From contig NZ_SACJ01000015.1 in assembly GCF_004016525.1 (NCBI RefSeq), positions 1-64,000 on the forward strand: a stretch of DNA of 64,000 bases, read 5' to 3'. Under the pieces are notes generated by a model. It was not told the origin of the DNA. It was given only the letters and a program-made list of their open reading frames with translations, and did not search any database. Source of the stretch: Flavobacterium sufflavum (lineage in GTDB: Bacteria > Bacteroidota > Bacteroidia > Flavobacteriales > Flavobacteriaceae). Shown piece by piece: positions 36,205 through 45,161 of the stretch; positions within the stretch are counted from its first letter, which is position 1, and each line of letters begins with the position of its first letter. Both the position numbers and the translations under genes were made by a program.

Positions 36205-36756
36205 ATGATAAAAATTACGATAAAACAACATACGTTTTCCTTTGGAAGCCAATACAAAATCTTCATCGATAAAAAAGAAGAATTCTACGCTGAAACTGAT
36301 TTGTTCTCAAGATCAATAATTAATATTTACAAGCCTGATGAACTTAAACCAAATTTTAGAACTTTCAAATGTCTTTATTTCAATTACCCAAAATATAAAA
36401 TTGAAGTTCCAAGTGGCGAACGATTTAAGTTGGAATCAAAAAATTTTTGGAAAACTAAATATCAATTAAAAAAAGGGACCGACATTTATGACTTGTATTG
36501 CCATAAAGAGAGAAAAGTTTCCATTTTTCACAACGATATCCAAATTGCTTATTGGGAAAAAGAAGCCATTAGTTATCTTGCGGGAGACTACTATGAAATT
36601 GTTGCAAATAGAAATTCCGAAAAGGAGCTATTAATCGCATTTTGTTTAATTTTAGATAATATTCATTCCAAAGGAATTGGAACAATTTTTAATGTAGATT
36701 TCGGATTGATTTTCAAAGAACAAAAAAGTTTTAATGGAAAGTGGAAACCAAAGTAA
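36205..36756 (+). CDS. Cassette 3: hypothetical protein, possible LURP-one/tubby-like fold
   Basis: A 183-residue soluble protein. The pattern of short beta strands (YKIFIDKKEEFYAETDLFS, YQLKKGTDIYDLYCH, VSIFHNDIQIAYWEKE) with a late hydrophobic helix (LLIAFCLILDN) resembles LURP-one/scramblase-like barrels, but only weakly. The start codon lies 4 bases after the cassette core, with no room for a promoter, as expected for a cassette gene read from upstream. Function unknown. Confidence 0.6.
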   Translation: MIKITIKQHTFSFGSQYKIFIDKKEEFYAETDLFSRSIINIYKPDELKPNFRTFKCLYFNYPKYKIEVPSGERFKLESKNFWKTKYQLKKGTDIYDLYCHKERKVSIFHNDIQIAYWEKEAISYLAGDYYEIVANRNSEKELLIAFCLILDNIHSKGIGTIFNVDFGLIFKEQKSFNGKWKPK

Positions 36757-36768
36757 ACGGCTCATAAC
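36756..36768 (+). repeat. Left end of a truncated attC-like site 3
   Basis: AACGGCTCATAAC ends the third cassette; GGCTCAT is complementary to the ATGAGCC that opens it. No second arm or right core is found before the next gene, so the array seems broken here. A short hairpin CTAGAG-CAG-CTCTAG (36773-36787) follows. Confidence 0.55.
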
Positions 36769-36863
36769 AGCTACTAGAGCAGCTCTAGGTAATCAACTAT
36801 ATTTACATTAAAATCAATAAAATATCTTAGCAAGTAACCAACACTGAACATTAAGATTAAATT

Positions 36864-37415
36864 ATGAGAAAGATAATTGCTGCAATCAATATGACGGTTG
36901 ACGGATTTTGCGATCATACAGCAATAATCCCGGATGAAGAAATACATCAACATTATACTGAGCTGTTAAATAACGCCGGCGTGATTCTATATGGAAGGAT
37001 AACCTATCAGCTAATGGAGTTTTGGCAGCCTTTTATAAAAAATCCTTCAGGTGAAAAATCAATGGATGACTTTGCAATAGCGATAGACAAAATTCCGAAA
37101 ATTGTCTTTTCACACACACTGAAAAACACAGAATGGGAAAGCGCAAAGCTGGCAAATCGAGACCTTGAAGAAGAAGTTTTAGAACTAAAAAAACAATCGG
37201 GTAAAGACATTTTCGTTGGCAGCAGGAGTTTAATTATACAGCTAATTAAACTTAATTTGATTGATGAATTCCAACTCTGTGTTCATCCTGTCGTTGCAGG
37301 AAGCGGTTTGCCCTTATTTGAAAATATAAACGACAGAATCCTTCTTCAACTTGTAAAAACCAAAACCTTTGATTCGGGAGCCATCATCCTTTATTATGAG
37401 CCTGCTGGAAAATAA
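36864..37415 (+). CDS. Dihydrofolate reductase-family protein (RibD C-terminal-like)
   Basis: A 183-residue protein of the RibD C-terminal/DHFR-like family: start MRKIIAAINMTVDGF, then GVILYGRITYQLME, KIVFSHTLKNTEW, GKDIFVGSRSLIIQLIKLNLIDEF and VVAGSGLPLFE. NADPH-dependent reductase activity is expected for the fold; the substrate is unknown and this is not the folate enzyme itself. It lies just past the broken end of the cassette array and could be a former cassette, but its flanks show no clear site. Confidence 0.85.
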   Translation: MRKIIAAINMTVDGFCDHTAIIPDEEIHQHYTELLNNAGVILYGRITYQLMEFWQPFIKNPSGEKSMDDFAIAIDKIPKIVFSHTLKNTEWESAKLANRDLEEEVLELKKQSGKDIFVGSRSLIIQLIKLNLIDEFQLCVHPVVAGSGLPLFENINDRILLQLVKTKTFDSGAIILYYEPAGK

Positions 37416-37586
37416 ACAGCAAACAAGACTGGCTGTTAAGCGAAATGTTCTGATTTAATTTTTCTTAACTGGGAATTGAGTTGAAATTTTACCTACATTT
37501 AAAACTAATTAATAAAAATCCGTTACTGTGCCAAGTGGCGGAAAGTAAGATGTAATTTTAAATAACATTTGTAGAATATATCAAAG
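37416..37586. other. Spacer with a possible decayed attC-like arm
   Basis: GTGCCAAGTGGCGGAAAGT (37529-37547) resembles the right-arm wording of site 2 (GCCAAGCGGCCAAACG). No matching left arm is visible, so this is a weak suggestion only. Confidence 0.2.
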
Positions 37587-38288
37587 ATGATTACAATTGA
37601 CAACTATTTAGACAATCATTACATACACAGAAGCAATTGGTTAAGGGCTGCAGTATTAGGCGCAAATGACGGAATTATATCTATTTCAAGTCTTGCAATA
37701 GGTGTTTCTGCTGCTAGTTCTACAAGGGAACCAATTATTTTAGCAACTGTAGCAGGTCTTGTAGCAGGAGCACTATCAATGGCTGCCGGTGAATATGTTT
37801 CGGTAAGTTCTCAAACGGATATTGAAAAAGCAGATATTGAACGAGAAACCCAGGAACTTAAAGATACGCCGGAAGAAGAGTTAAAAATATTGGCTGAAAT
37901 CTTTGAAAGAAGAGGCATGAAAAAAGAAACTGCAATGCAAGCAGCAATTGAGTTGACTGAGAAAGATGCCTTGGGAACACATATTAGGGAAGAATTAGGT
38001 ATCAATGAGATCAGTCAGGCTAACCCTATTCAAGCTGCCTTAGCTTCAGGAGCATCATTTGCAGTAGGTGGCTTTTTACCGCTCTTAGTTGTACTCTTAG
38101 CAGCCGTAAAAAGTCTAGAGTATTGGCTTTATGGTTTTACAATTTTATTTTTAATTGTTTTAGGGACAATATCGGCAAAAACTGGCGGTTCCAGTATCAT
38201 TAAAGCTATTCTAAGAATTACGATTTGGGGTACAATTGCTATGGGATTATCAGCTTTTGTTGGATATTTATTCGGTGTAAAAGTTTAA
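37587..38288 (+). CDS. VIT1/CCC1-family membrane protein (putative Fe/Mn transporter)
   Basis: A 233-residue membrane protein with five predicted helices and the VIT family layout: WLRAAVLGANDGIISISSLAIGV in helix 1, GALSMAAGEYVSVSSQ in helix 2, a Glu-rich cytosolic helix pair (TQELKDTPEEELKILAEIFERRG in part) that binds metal in plant VIT1, and three C-terminal helices. Expected role: iron or manganese detoxification. Single gene. Confidence 0.88.
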   Translation: MITIDNYLDNHYIHRSNWLRAAVLGANDGIISISSLAIGVSAASSTREPIILATVAGLVAGALSMAAGEYVSVSSQTDIEKADIERETQELKDTPEEELKILAEIFERRGMKKETAMQAAIELTEKDALGTHIREELGINEISQANPIQAALASGASFAVGGFLPLLVVLLAAVKSLEYWLYGFTILFLIVLGTISAKTGGSSIIKAILRITIWGTIAMGLSAFVGYLFGVKV

Positions 38289-38488
38289 TTGACTTCCAAT
38301 TTTATTTTTATTGTCGTCGTAAGACTTTCAAAAACTCAAAATCATACAACCTAACATTTTTTCAAAGTTTTCACAAAAATGTTTAATTTCTGCTCCAGCC
38401 GCTTTTCTTTGGTCAGGCAAAATCTTTTTTGCATAACTTCGTTTTCCAAAAGCTAAATAAAACCAAGTTATTAGTAAACCAGAAAAAA

Positions 38489-39787
38489 ATGATAAACCAA
38501 GAAGAAAAATTTAAACGAACCATCGGTGTATTTGGCTTATCTGCCAATATTATGAATGTTATTATTGGCGCCGGAATTTTTGCTCTTCCCGCCATTGTCG
38601 CTGCATCCATGGGGGCTTCCAGCATTATTGCCTATATTTTTTGTGGAATATTGATGGCACTTATCATGCTTTGTTTTGCCGAAGCTGCCAGCAAAGTAAC
38701 CCAAACAGGAGGCGTCTACTCTTATATTGAAACTGCTTTTGGTCCTTACGCCGGTTTCATAGCCGGGATTTTTACTGTAGGCGGAACCCTTCTTGCCGAT
38801 GCCGCCGTTTCTAATGCCCTGGTTAATGTTTTGGGTTCGGCTCATCCTCTGTTTAAAGAAGAATGGCTGCGTTTATTATTTTTAACTACCGTCTTTTTTG
38901 GCCTGGCTTTTATTAATGTCATTGGTGTAAAACAAGGTATTGGACTGGTAAAAATCAACACCATCGCTAAACTGATTCCATTGTTATTACTGGTTATTTT
39001 TGGATGGGAATCGGTAGCGACAAGCAACCTGACAATAGAAAGTTTCCCCGACATCCAACAACTGGGCAAAACGTCTCTGGTCTTATTTTTTGCGTTTCAG
39101 GGTTGCGAATCGGGAATTGTGGTTTCCGGTGAAGTCATTAATCCTAAACGCACGATTCCAAAAGCCATTTTCATCAGTATCTCGGCAGTTGTGGTGCTTT
39201 ATATGCTGATTCAAACAGTAGCGCAGGGAGTTCTGGGAAATCAGTTACCGCAATTTACCGCTACCCCACTTGCTGCTACCGCAAATGTTGTTTTTGGGCC
39301 AATCGGTTTTGTAATTCTGACTGTGGGAGCTGCCATATCGATGTTCGGATTTTTGAGTGGTGATATTTTAAATAATCCCCGAACGCTTTATGCACTGGCT
39401 CGTGACAGAGTAATCCCGATTGAGGCTTTGGCTAAAATTCATTCTTCTTTTGCCACTCCTTACCTATCGATTATTGTTTATGCTTTTCTGGGATTTTTAA
39501 TTGCCGCAACGGGCAGTTTTGAAAGTCTGGTGGTTATTGCAAGCAGTTCCATATTGATTGTTTATTTAGGAGTTGTATTTTCGGTAATCAAATTGCGTTA
39601 TACCCAAAAATCAAATCCGGACGAATTTACTATTCCCGGAGGATTAAGTGTCCCAATTCTTTCCATCACTATCATTCTTTATTTTTTATCGAATTTGACT
39701 CAAAATGAAATCATTGGAACGCTCATTGCAATTGGCGTACTATCTGTCATTTATGCTTTAATTCGCTTTTCAAAAATTAAAAAATAA
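38489..39787 (+). CDS. APC-superfamily amino-acid permease
   Basis: A 432-residue protein with about twelve membrane helices. The first helix NIMNVIIGAGIFALP has the glycine-rich unwound motif of APC carriers; EAASKVTQTGGVYSYIETAFGPYAGF follows in part. I choose the ATG giving MINQEEKFKRT; the frame is open 20 codons further, but that part (HNFVFQKLNKTK) looks untranslated. Substrate unknown. Confidence 0.82.
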   Translation: MINQEEKFKRTIGVFGLSANIMNVIIGAGIFALPAIVAASMGASSIIAYIFCGILMALIMLCFAEAASKVTQTGGVYSYIETAFGPYAGFIAGIFTVGGTLLADAAVSNALVNVLGSAHPLFKEEWLRLLFLTTVFFGLAFINVIGVKQGIGLVKINTIAKLIPLLLLVIFGWESVATSNLTIESFPDIQQLGKTSLVLFFAFQGCESGIVVSGEVINPKRTIPKAIFISISAVVVLYMLIQTVAQGVLGNQLPQFTATPLAATANVVFGPIGFVILTVGAAISMFGFLSGDILNNPRTLYALARDRVIPIEALAKIHSSFATPYLSIIVYAFLGFLIAATGSFESLVVIASSSILIVYLGVVFSVIKLRYTQKSNPDEFTIPGGLSVPILSITIILYFLSNLTQNEIIGTLIAIGVLSVIYALIRFSKIKK

Positions 39788-39807
39788 ATCACTCACTTTT
39801 AATATAT

Positions 39808-39840
39808 CAAAGCAGGTTTAGCATTCTAAACCTGCTTTGT
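39808..39840 (+). terminator. Terminator after the permease gene
   Basis: Perfect 13-bp stem AAAGCAGGTTTAG (39808-39820) / CTAAACCTGCTTT (39825-39837) with a 4-nt loop; the T run after it is short. Confidence 0.75.
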
Positions 39841-40000
39841 TGTTTCTGGTAGTCATAGTATCCTGCCTGAAATGCAGGATGAATATTTGCTCTTAATTTT
39901 CATATCTTCGTTTCTTCCAAAATTTAAATGCTTTAATAAGCTAAAAATTAAAAGGCATTCTTTTTGTGGAGACCAACTTTATTAACCTTTATTAAGAAAA

Positions 40001-41329
40001 ATGAAAAAAATCTGTTTATTCATTCTTGCTTTATTAGCAATTACTCCAAAAACATTTTCGCAAAAAAACAATAAAGATCTTTTTCCTGATGGAACTAAAA
40101 TTCCTGCCTGGTTTTTAGACGCATCAAAAATAAATCCGAGCGATTTAGGCAAATTTTATTCTGTTACCGATTATGGAACGCTAAACGACAGTACTCTTGT
40201 ACAAACTGCTGCCATCCAAAAAACAATTGACGAAGCTTACCGTAATGGCGGTGGAGTTGTTGTAATTCCAAAAGGAACTTTCATGAGTGGTGCTTTATTT
40301 TTTAGACCAAACACTCATTTACATGTTTCAGAAGGAGCAATTTTAAAAGGTTCTAACAATATTGATGATTATCCTAAAATGCCTTCCAGAATTGAAGGTC
40401 AAAGCATCGAATATTTCACGGCTTTAGTCAATGCTTATGGTGTTAACGGCTTTACCATTACCGGAAAAGGAACTATCGACGGAAACGGATTGAAATACTG
40501 GGAAGCTTTTTGGCAAAGAAGAAAAGAAAATCCAAACTGTACCAATCTTGAAGTTTCCAGACCGCGTTTAGTATTCATTTGGAAATGTGACAATGTTCAG
40601 GTGCAGGACGTTAAACTACACAATTCAGGTTTCTGGACCAGTCATTATTACCAATGTAACAATGTAAAAATTCTTGATTTACACATTTTCTCTCCACACG
40701 AACCGGTAAAAGCACCAAGTACAGATGCTATCGATATTGATGTATGTACTAATATGCTAATTAAAGGTTGCTATATGGCTGTAAATGATGATGCTATTGC
40801 TTTAAAAGGTGGAAAAGGACCGTGGGCTGATAAAGATGCTAGTAATGGTGGAAACGAAAATATTATTATTGAAAACTGTGATTTTGGATTCTGTCACGGA
40901 GCTTTAACTTCTGGTAGTGAAGCCATTCACAACAAAAATATTATTGTTCGCAACTGTACTGTTAACAATGCGGTACGTCTTTTATGGTTGAAAATGCGTC
41001 CCGATACTCCTCAAAAATACGAATACATTACTGTTGAAAACATTACAGGCTATGCTAAAAGCATGATTTATGTAAAACCCTGGACTCAATTTTTTGATTT
41101 AAAAGGACGAAAAGATGCACCGGTATCTTATTGCGATAATATTACCATGAGAAACATAGACATCAAATGTGATGTTTTCTACGATATGAAAGTTACCGAT
41201 CGTGATAAATTAACCAACTTTACTTTTGAAAACTTAAAAATTGAAGCTAAAAATGATGCAATTGATAAAAGTATCATCAAAGGCTTAAAACTTAAAAACG
41301 TAGTTGTTAATAATAAAGTAATTAAATAA
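40001..41329 (+). CDS. Glycoside hydrolase family 28 (polygalacturonase-like)
   Basis: A 442-residue secreted protein with a signal peptide (PKTFSQ). It is a right-handed parallel beta-helix with the GH28 catalytic aspartates: Asp242 or Asp245 in STDAIDID, and Asp263-Asp264 in VNDDAIALKGG, then the CHGALTSGSE segment. It cleaves alpha-1,4-galacturonan or a related rhamnogalacturonan/xylogalacturonan. First gene of a three-gene carbohydrate cluster. Confidence 0.9.
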   Translation: MKKICLFILALLAITPKTFSQKNNKDLFPDGTKIPAWFLDASKINPSDLGKFYSVTDYGTLNDSTLVQTAAIQKTIDEAYRNGGGVVVIPKGTFMSGALFFRPNTHLHVSEGAILKGSNNIDDYPKMPSRIEGQSIEYFTALVNAYGVNGFTITGKGTIDGNGLKYWEAFWQRRKENPNCTNLEVSRPRLVFIWKCDNVQVQDVKLHNSGFWTSHYYQCNNVKILDLHIFSPHEPVKAPSTDAIDIDVCTNMLIKGCYMAVNDDAIALKGGKGPWADKDASNGGNENIIIENCDFGFCHGALTSGSEAIHNKNIIVRNCTVNNAVRLLWLKMRPDTPQKYEYITVENITGYAKSMIYVKPWTQFFDLKGRKDAPVSYCDNITMRNIDIKCDVFYDMKVTDRDKLTNFTFENLKIEAKNDAIDKSIIKGLKLKNVVVNNKVIK

Positions 41330-41409
41330 TTACTACAACATAACTATTCTAATCACCAAAGGGTATAATTTAAATCATTATGCCCTTTTATTTTTTTAAA
41401 CCTTTTTCT

Positions 41410-42699
41410 ATGAAGCTACTCTCCTATTTCTCATTATTCCTTGGCTTGCTGACGATAAGCCTAAGAGCCCAAAATACCCCGGCTCCGATTAAATTAGTAA
41501 ACATTGTCCTGACTGCAAATCACCCTGACTGGAATTACAGACTCAACGAAGCAGCAACCATAAAAGTAAGTGTCCTTAAACATGGTTCACCCGTTGAAAA
41601 TGTAGAAATAGAATACCAATACGGTCCTGAACAATTAACTCCAGAGAAGAAAGGAACACTTAAATTAGAAAACGGTGTTGGCGAAATCAACATTGGAACT
41701 ATGAACACTCCCGGCTTTCGCCAGCTGAAAGTAGAAGCCAAGATTGACGGCTATGTATACAAGGACGAAATAAAAGCCGGCTATGCTCCTTTTGAAATTC
41801 AGCCAACTGTAAGTATGCCAAAAGATTTTGATAATTTTTGGAAAAAAGCAATTGCCGAAAATAATAAAATTCCATTAGATGCTGTAGTAACTCACAAACC
41901 TGAATTTTCTACGGCTACAGTAGATGTGTACTTGGTGCGTCTGCAAAATTACCAATTGGGTCATTATCTTTATGGCTATTTAAGTAAACCCAAAGACAAT
42001 AAACCACACCCGGTTTTATTGAATCCTCCGGGAGCAGGTGTTAAAAAAATAACTCCCATAACTTCTTTTGCCGAACAGGGATTCATCAGCCTAACAACTG
42101 AAATTCACGGTATTTCGCCTGAAATGGATGAAAAAGATTTCCAAAAAGAAAGAGAAAAACTAAAAGATTATTGGGCAATAAACCTGGACAACAAAGACAA
42201 TTATTATTATAAAAGTGTATATTTAGGCTGTGTGCGCGCTATTGATTTCCTGAGCAGTCTTCCTGAATTTGACAAGAAAAATGTAGTGGTAACCGGAGGC
42301 AGTCAGGGAGGTGCATTGACTATTGTTACTGCCGGTATTGACAAAAGAGTCAATTATATTAGCTCATTTTATCCTGCTTTAAGCGACAACTCTGGCTATT
42401 TAAACAACAGAGCCGGAGGCTGGCCAGCTATGTTTAGTGACAAAAACAACAGTCCTGAGAAAATAAAGACGATGGAATATTATGATATAGTAAATTTTGC
42501 AAAAAAAATCACCATTCCGGGATTTTATTCCACAGGATATAACGACAATACCTGTCCTCCTACTTCTACCCTTTCGGCATTTAATTCAGTAAAAGCGCCT
42601 AAAGAAATTGTGATTACCCCTATTTCGGCACATTGGCGATTTAAAGAAACCGATGATAAATCAATGAAGTGGTTGAAAGAAAAATGTGGAATAGAATAA
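41410..42699 (+). CDS. Acetyl esterase of the CE7 family (acetyl xylan / cephalosporin-C deacetylase-like)
   Basis: A 429-residue secreted protein. The ATG chosen gives a clean signal peptide (MKLLSYFSLFLGLLTISLRA); the frame is open ten codons upstream. Residues ~20-135 form a beta-rich N-terminal domain; the C-terminal part is an alpha/beta hydrolase with the CE7 elbow VTGGSQGGAL and a C-terminal His in SAHWRF. It would remove acetyl groups from pectin or xylan oligosaccharides, which suits its place after the GH28 gene. Confidence 0.85.
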   Translation: MKLLSYFSLFLGLLTISLRAQNTPAPIKLVNIVLTANHPDWNYRLNEAATIKVSVLKHGSPVENVEIEYQYGPEQLTPEKKGTLKLENGVGEINIGTMNTPGFRQLKVEAKIDGYVYKDEIKAGYAPFEIQPTVSMPKDFDNFWKKAIAENNKIPLDAVVTHKPEFSTATVDVYLVRLQNYQLGHYLYGYLSKPKDNKPHPVLLNPPGAGVKKITPITSFAEQGFISLTTEIHGISPEMDEKDFQKEREKLKDYWAINLDNKDNYYYKSVYLGCVRAIDFLSSLPEFDKKNVVVTGGSQGGALTIVTAGIDKRVNYISSFYPALSDNSGYLNNRAGGWPAMFSDKNNSPEKIKTMEYYDIVNFAKKITIPGFYSTGYNDNTCPPTSTLSAFNSVKAPKEIVITPISAHWRFKETDDKSMKWLKEKCGIE

Positions 42700-42724
42700 A
42701 ACAACAAACTTAACCTCAAAAAAA

Positions 42725-44089
42725 ATGACCAAAAAAACCACTATTCTTTTATCGTTACTACTTAGTTATTCGTTTTCTGTCTATTGCCAGCAAAACGAAA
42801 GCAATGTAAATTATAAAAGTATTATCAAATCAAAAATCTATAAGGATTATAAAGGTATGTATCGCAAAGGGAGTGGATCATTAATCTACCCTTTTCTTAC
42901 CCCTGGCAGCAATCAATACGACAATGTATTATGGGACTGGGATTCATGGCTAAGTAATATTGCACTTCGTCAAATTCTTACCGATATCGGTACCGCAAAA
43001 GACAAACAAGAAGCACTAAAATACGAACAGGGTTGTGTGCTCAATTTTTTACATTATGGGGATTGGGACGGCTACTTGCCTATTGTTATTTGGGAAGATT
43101 CAAAACCACGCGATATTCGACCTGAAAACATCTACGATGTTAATATGCACAAACCTGTTTTAGCACAACATGCAGCATTTATAACAAAAAACATAAGAGG
43201 TAATGCCGAATGGCTGAGGGAAAAATTCTTTCACCTTCAGGCATTTGTCAATAGTTACAAAGCCCATCATCGAAACCAGGCAACAGGACTTTATTATTGG
43301 CAAAATGATGTAGCCATCGGTGTTGATAATGACCCAAGCACTTTTTTCAGACCTAACAAAAGTTCGGCTTCCATCTATCTCAATTGTTTAATGTACAAAG
43401 AATTGCAGGCTATGGTATATCTTGCCAAACAATTAAATCAAACAGCCATAGGAGACGAATTTGCCAATGATGCAGTTGCCCTAAAAGCAGCCATTCAAAA
43501 AAATTGTTGGGATGAACGTGATGGTTTCTTTTATAGTGTTGATTTGAATTTAAAACCAATAGATAACCATCAGGACAATACTTTAGGTAAGTCATTTATA
43601 ATTCATAGTGGCTATCCCCGAGATTATGATTGTTTAATTCAGCGCATAGGGAGTTGGAGTGGATTTTTAGCACTTTGGTCTGGTATTGCAACTCCTGAAC
43701 AAGCTGACAGAATCGTTAAGGAACATTATCTGAACGCTAAAACTTTTAATGCTCCTACAGGTGTAAGGACACTTTCTAAAATGGAAAAAATGTACAGTGT
43801 AAGAGCAAGTGCTAATCCATCCAATTGGAGAGGTCCTATTTGGGGAATATCAAACTATATGGTTTTTAAAGGATTAGAAAAATACGGATACAAAAAAGAG
43901 GCTAAAGAGTTAGCTGAAAAAACAATTAGTTTATTTGGTAAGGATTTTGAAAAAAATGGTGCACTACACGAATATTACGAACCCGAAACCGGAGAACCCT
44001 TATTGAACAAAGGCTTTCAAAACTGGAATTATCTTGTTATAAACATGATTGCATGGTTAGATGGTCAAACAGTCGTAGAAGAATTTTAG
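42725..44089 (+). CDS. Trehalase/GH63-like (alpha/alpha)6-barrel glycosidase
   Basis: A 454-residue secreted protein with a signal peptide ([10 protein letters not shown]). It is helical, with [15 protein letters not shown] near residue 70, [18 protein letters not shown] late in the chain and [12 protein letters not shown] near the end, a pattern shared by GH37 trehalases and GH63 glucosidases. The GPIW and E-x-Y-x-P elements support a catalytic enzyme. Substrate unknown; the two preceding genes point to plant-polysaccharide fragments. It follows the esterase by 25 bases. Confidence 0.75.
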   Translation: MTKKTTILLSLLLSYSFSVYCQQNESNVNYKSIIKSKIYKDYKGMYRKGSGSLIYPFLTPGSNQYDNVLWDWDSWLSNIALRQILTDIGTAKDKQEALKYEQGCVLNFLHYGDWDGYLPIVIWEDSKPRDIRPENIYDVNMHKPVLAQHAAFITKNIRGNAEWLREKFFHLQAFVNSYKAHHRNQATGLYYWQNDVAIGVDNDPSTFFRPNKSSASIYLNCLMYKELQAMVYLAKQLNQTAIGDEFANDAVALKAAIQKNCWDERDGFFYSVDLNLKPIDNHQDNTLGKSFIIHSGYPRDYDCLIQRIGSWSGFLALWSGIATPEQADRIVKEHYLNAKTFNAPTGVRTLSKMEKMYSVRASANPSNWRGPIWGISNYMVFKGLEKYGYKKEAKELAEKTISLFGKDFEKNGALHEYYEPETGEPLLNKGFQNWNYLVINMIAWLDGQTVVEEF

Positions 44090-44143
44090 CCAATATATCT
44101 TAAGCAAATTCTTTTTTCTACATTTCATCCAAATTTGTTTTAC

Positions 44144-44151
44144 TACTTTTG
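44144..44151 (+). promoter_or_regulatory. Putative -7 box for panB
   Basis: TACTTTTG, a perfect TAnnTTTG match 20 bases before the start codon. Confidence 0.45.
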
Positions 44152-44171
44152 CATTTCATAAAACTACGACT

Positions 44172-44990
44172 ATGTCAACAGCGAAAAAAGACTATAAAAA
44201 AATTACAACAAAGTCCTTAATTGATATGAAAGCACAAGGAGAAAAAATCTCCATGTTGACTGCTTATGATTATACAATGGCTAAGATTGTTGATTCTGCA
44301 GGTATCGATGTCATTCTTGTGGGAGATTCGGCTTCTAATGTTATGGCTGGACACGAAACCACTTTGCCTATTACCTTAGACCAGATGATTTATCACGCTT
44401 CTTCTGTAGTAAGAGGTGCCGACAGAGCTTTAGTTGTAGTCGATTTACCTTTTGGTAGTTACCAATCGGATCCAAAAGAAGCCTTGCGCTCTGCCATTCG
44501 AATAATGAAAGAAAGTGGCGGACATGCAGTAAAATTAGAGGGAGGCAAAGAAATCAAAGAATCCATCAAAAAAATATTGAACGCAGGAATTCCTGTAATG
44601 GGACATTTAGGTTTAACACCGCAATCTATCTATAAATTTGGAACTTACACCGTAAGGGCCAAAGAAGAACAAGAAGCCCTGAAGTTGATTGAAGATGCCA
44701 AACTGCTGGAAAAACTAGGTTGTTTTTCCTTAGTTTTAGAAAAAATTCCGGCAAAATTAGCCCAGCAAATTGCCGAAAGCATTTCGATTCCTGTAATAGG
44801 TATTGGCGCCGGTTCAGGCGTTGACGGTCAGGTATTGGTTATCCACGATATGCTGGGAATGAACAACGAATTTAGCCCTAGATTTTTACGCAGATACATG
44901 AATTTATACGAGGGAATGACTTCGGCTATTAGTCAATATGTAGACGATGTGAAATCGAAAGACTTTCCTAACGAGAGAGAGCAATATTAA
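44172..44990 (+). CDS. panB: 3-methyl-2-oxobutanoate hydroxymethyltransferase
   Basis: Pantothenate-pathway enzyme that adds a hydroxymethyl group from methylene-THF to ketoisovalerate, making ketopantoate. It has 272 residues, normal for PanB, with [50 protein letters not shown] and IGIGAG(S)GVDGQVLV. The decamer is cytosolic. No panC or panD lies next to it in this window. Confidence 0.96.
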   Translation: MSTAKKDYKKITTKSLIDMKAQGEKISMLTAYDYTMAKIVDSAGIDVILVGDSASNVMAGHETTLPITLDQMIYHASSVVRGADRALVVVDLPFGSYQSDPKEALRSAIRIMKESGGHAVKLEGGKEIKESIKKILNAGIPVMGHLGLTPQSIYKFGTYTVRAKEEQEALKLIEDAKLLEKLGCFSLVLEKIPAKLAQQIAESISIPVIGIGAGSGVDGQVLVIHDMLGMNNEFSPRFLRRYMNLYEGMTSAISQYVDDVKSKDFPNEREQY

Positions 44991-45020
44991 CTATTCCTCG
45001 AACTCCTTAAAGTAATACTT

Positions 45021-45087
45021 CTTTTAATGCTCGAAATGCCGCTCCTCTTTATAATGAAGATAACGCTGTTTCGAGCATTGATCTTTT
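45021..45087 (+). terminator. Long-stem element after panB, probably terminator
   Basis: AATGCTCGAAA (45026-45036) pairs perfectly with TTTCGAGCATT (45069-45079) around a 32-base insert; a T5 run follows at 45083-45087. The long insert is unusual for a simple terminator. Confidence 0.5.
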
Positions 45088-45134
45088 TAAAATAAAACAC
45101 AATTATTCTAAAAAGACAACAATTATAAAACCGC

Positions 45135-45142
45135 TATTTTTG
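45135..45142 (+). promoter_or_regulatory. Putative -7 box for the pseudouridine synthase gene
   Basis: TATTTTTG, a perfect TAnnTTTG match 19 bases before the start codon. Confidence 0.45.
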
Positions 45143-45161
45143 TACTCAAATAAAGCCATTA

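Larger units (their letters stand above)
34519..36768 (+). mobile_element. Integron-like array of three gene cassettes
   Basis: Three genes on one strand, each bounded by matching junctions. Cassette 1 starts GTTATACAACATT (34520) and its gene is followed by AACGTTGTATAAC. Cassette 2 starts GTTGTAGGCTATT (35102) and its gene is followed by AACAGCCTACAAC. Cassette 3 starts GATGAGCCATT (36193) and its gene is followed by AACGGCTCATAAC. In each case the left end of the post-gene site is the reverse complement of that cassette's own start, apart from one T-to-C difference at the same place and a 2-nt loss in cassette 3. That is how integron attC sites behave when a circular cassette opens at the core. 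No integrase gene is in the window. Confidence 0.65.

Noticed and set aside
34975-36768. Classical class 1-type integron
   Set aside because: Core sites do not fit GTTRRRY, no intI gene or known attI is present; only the cassette logic matches, so I describe it as integron-like.
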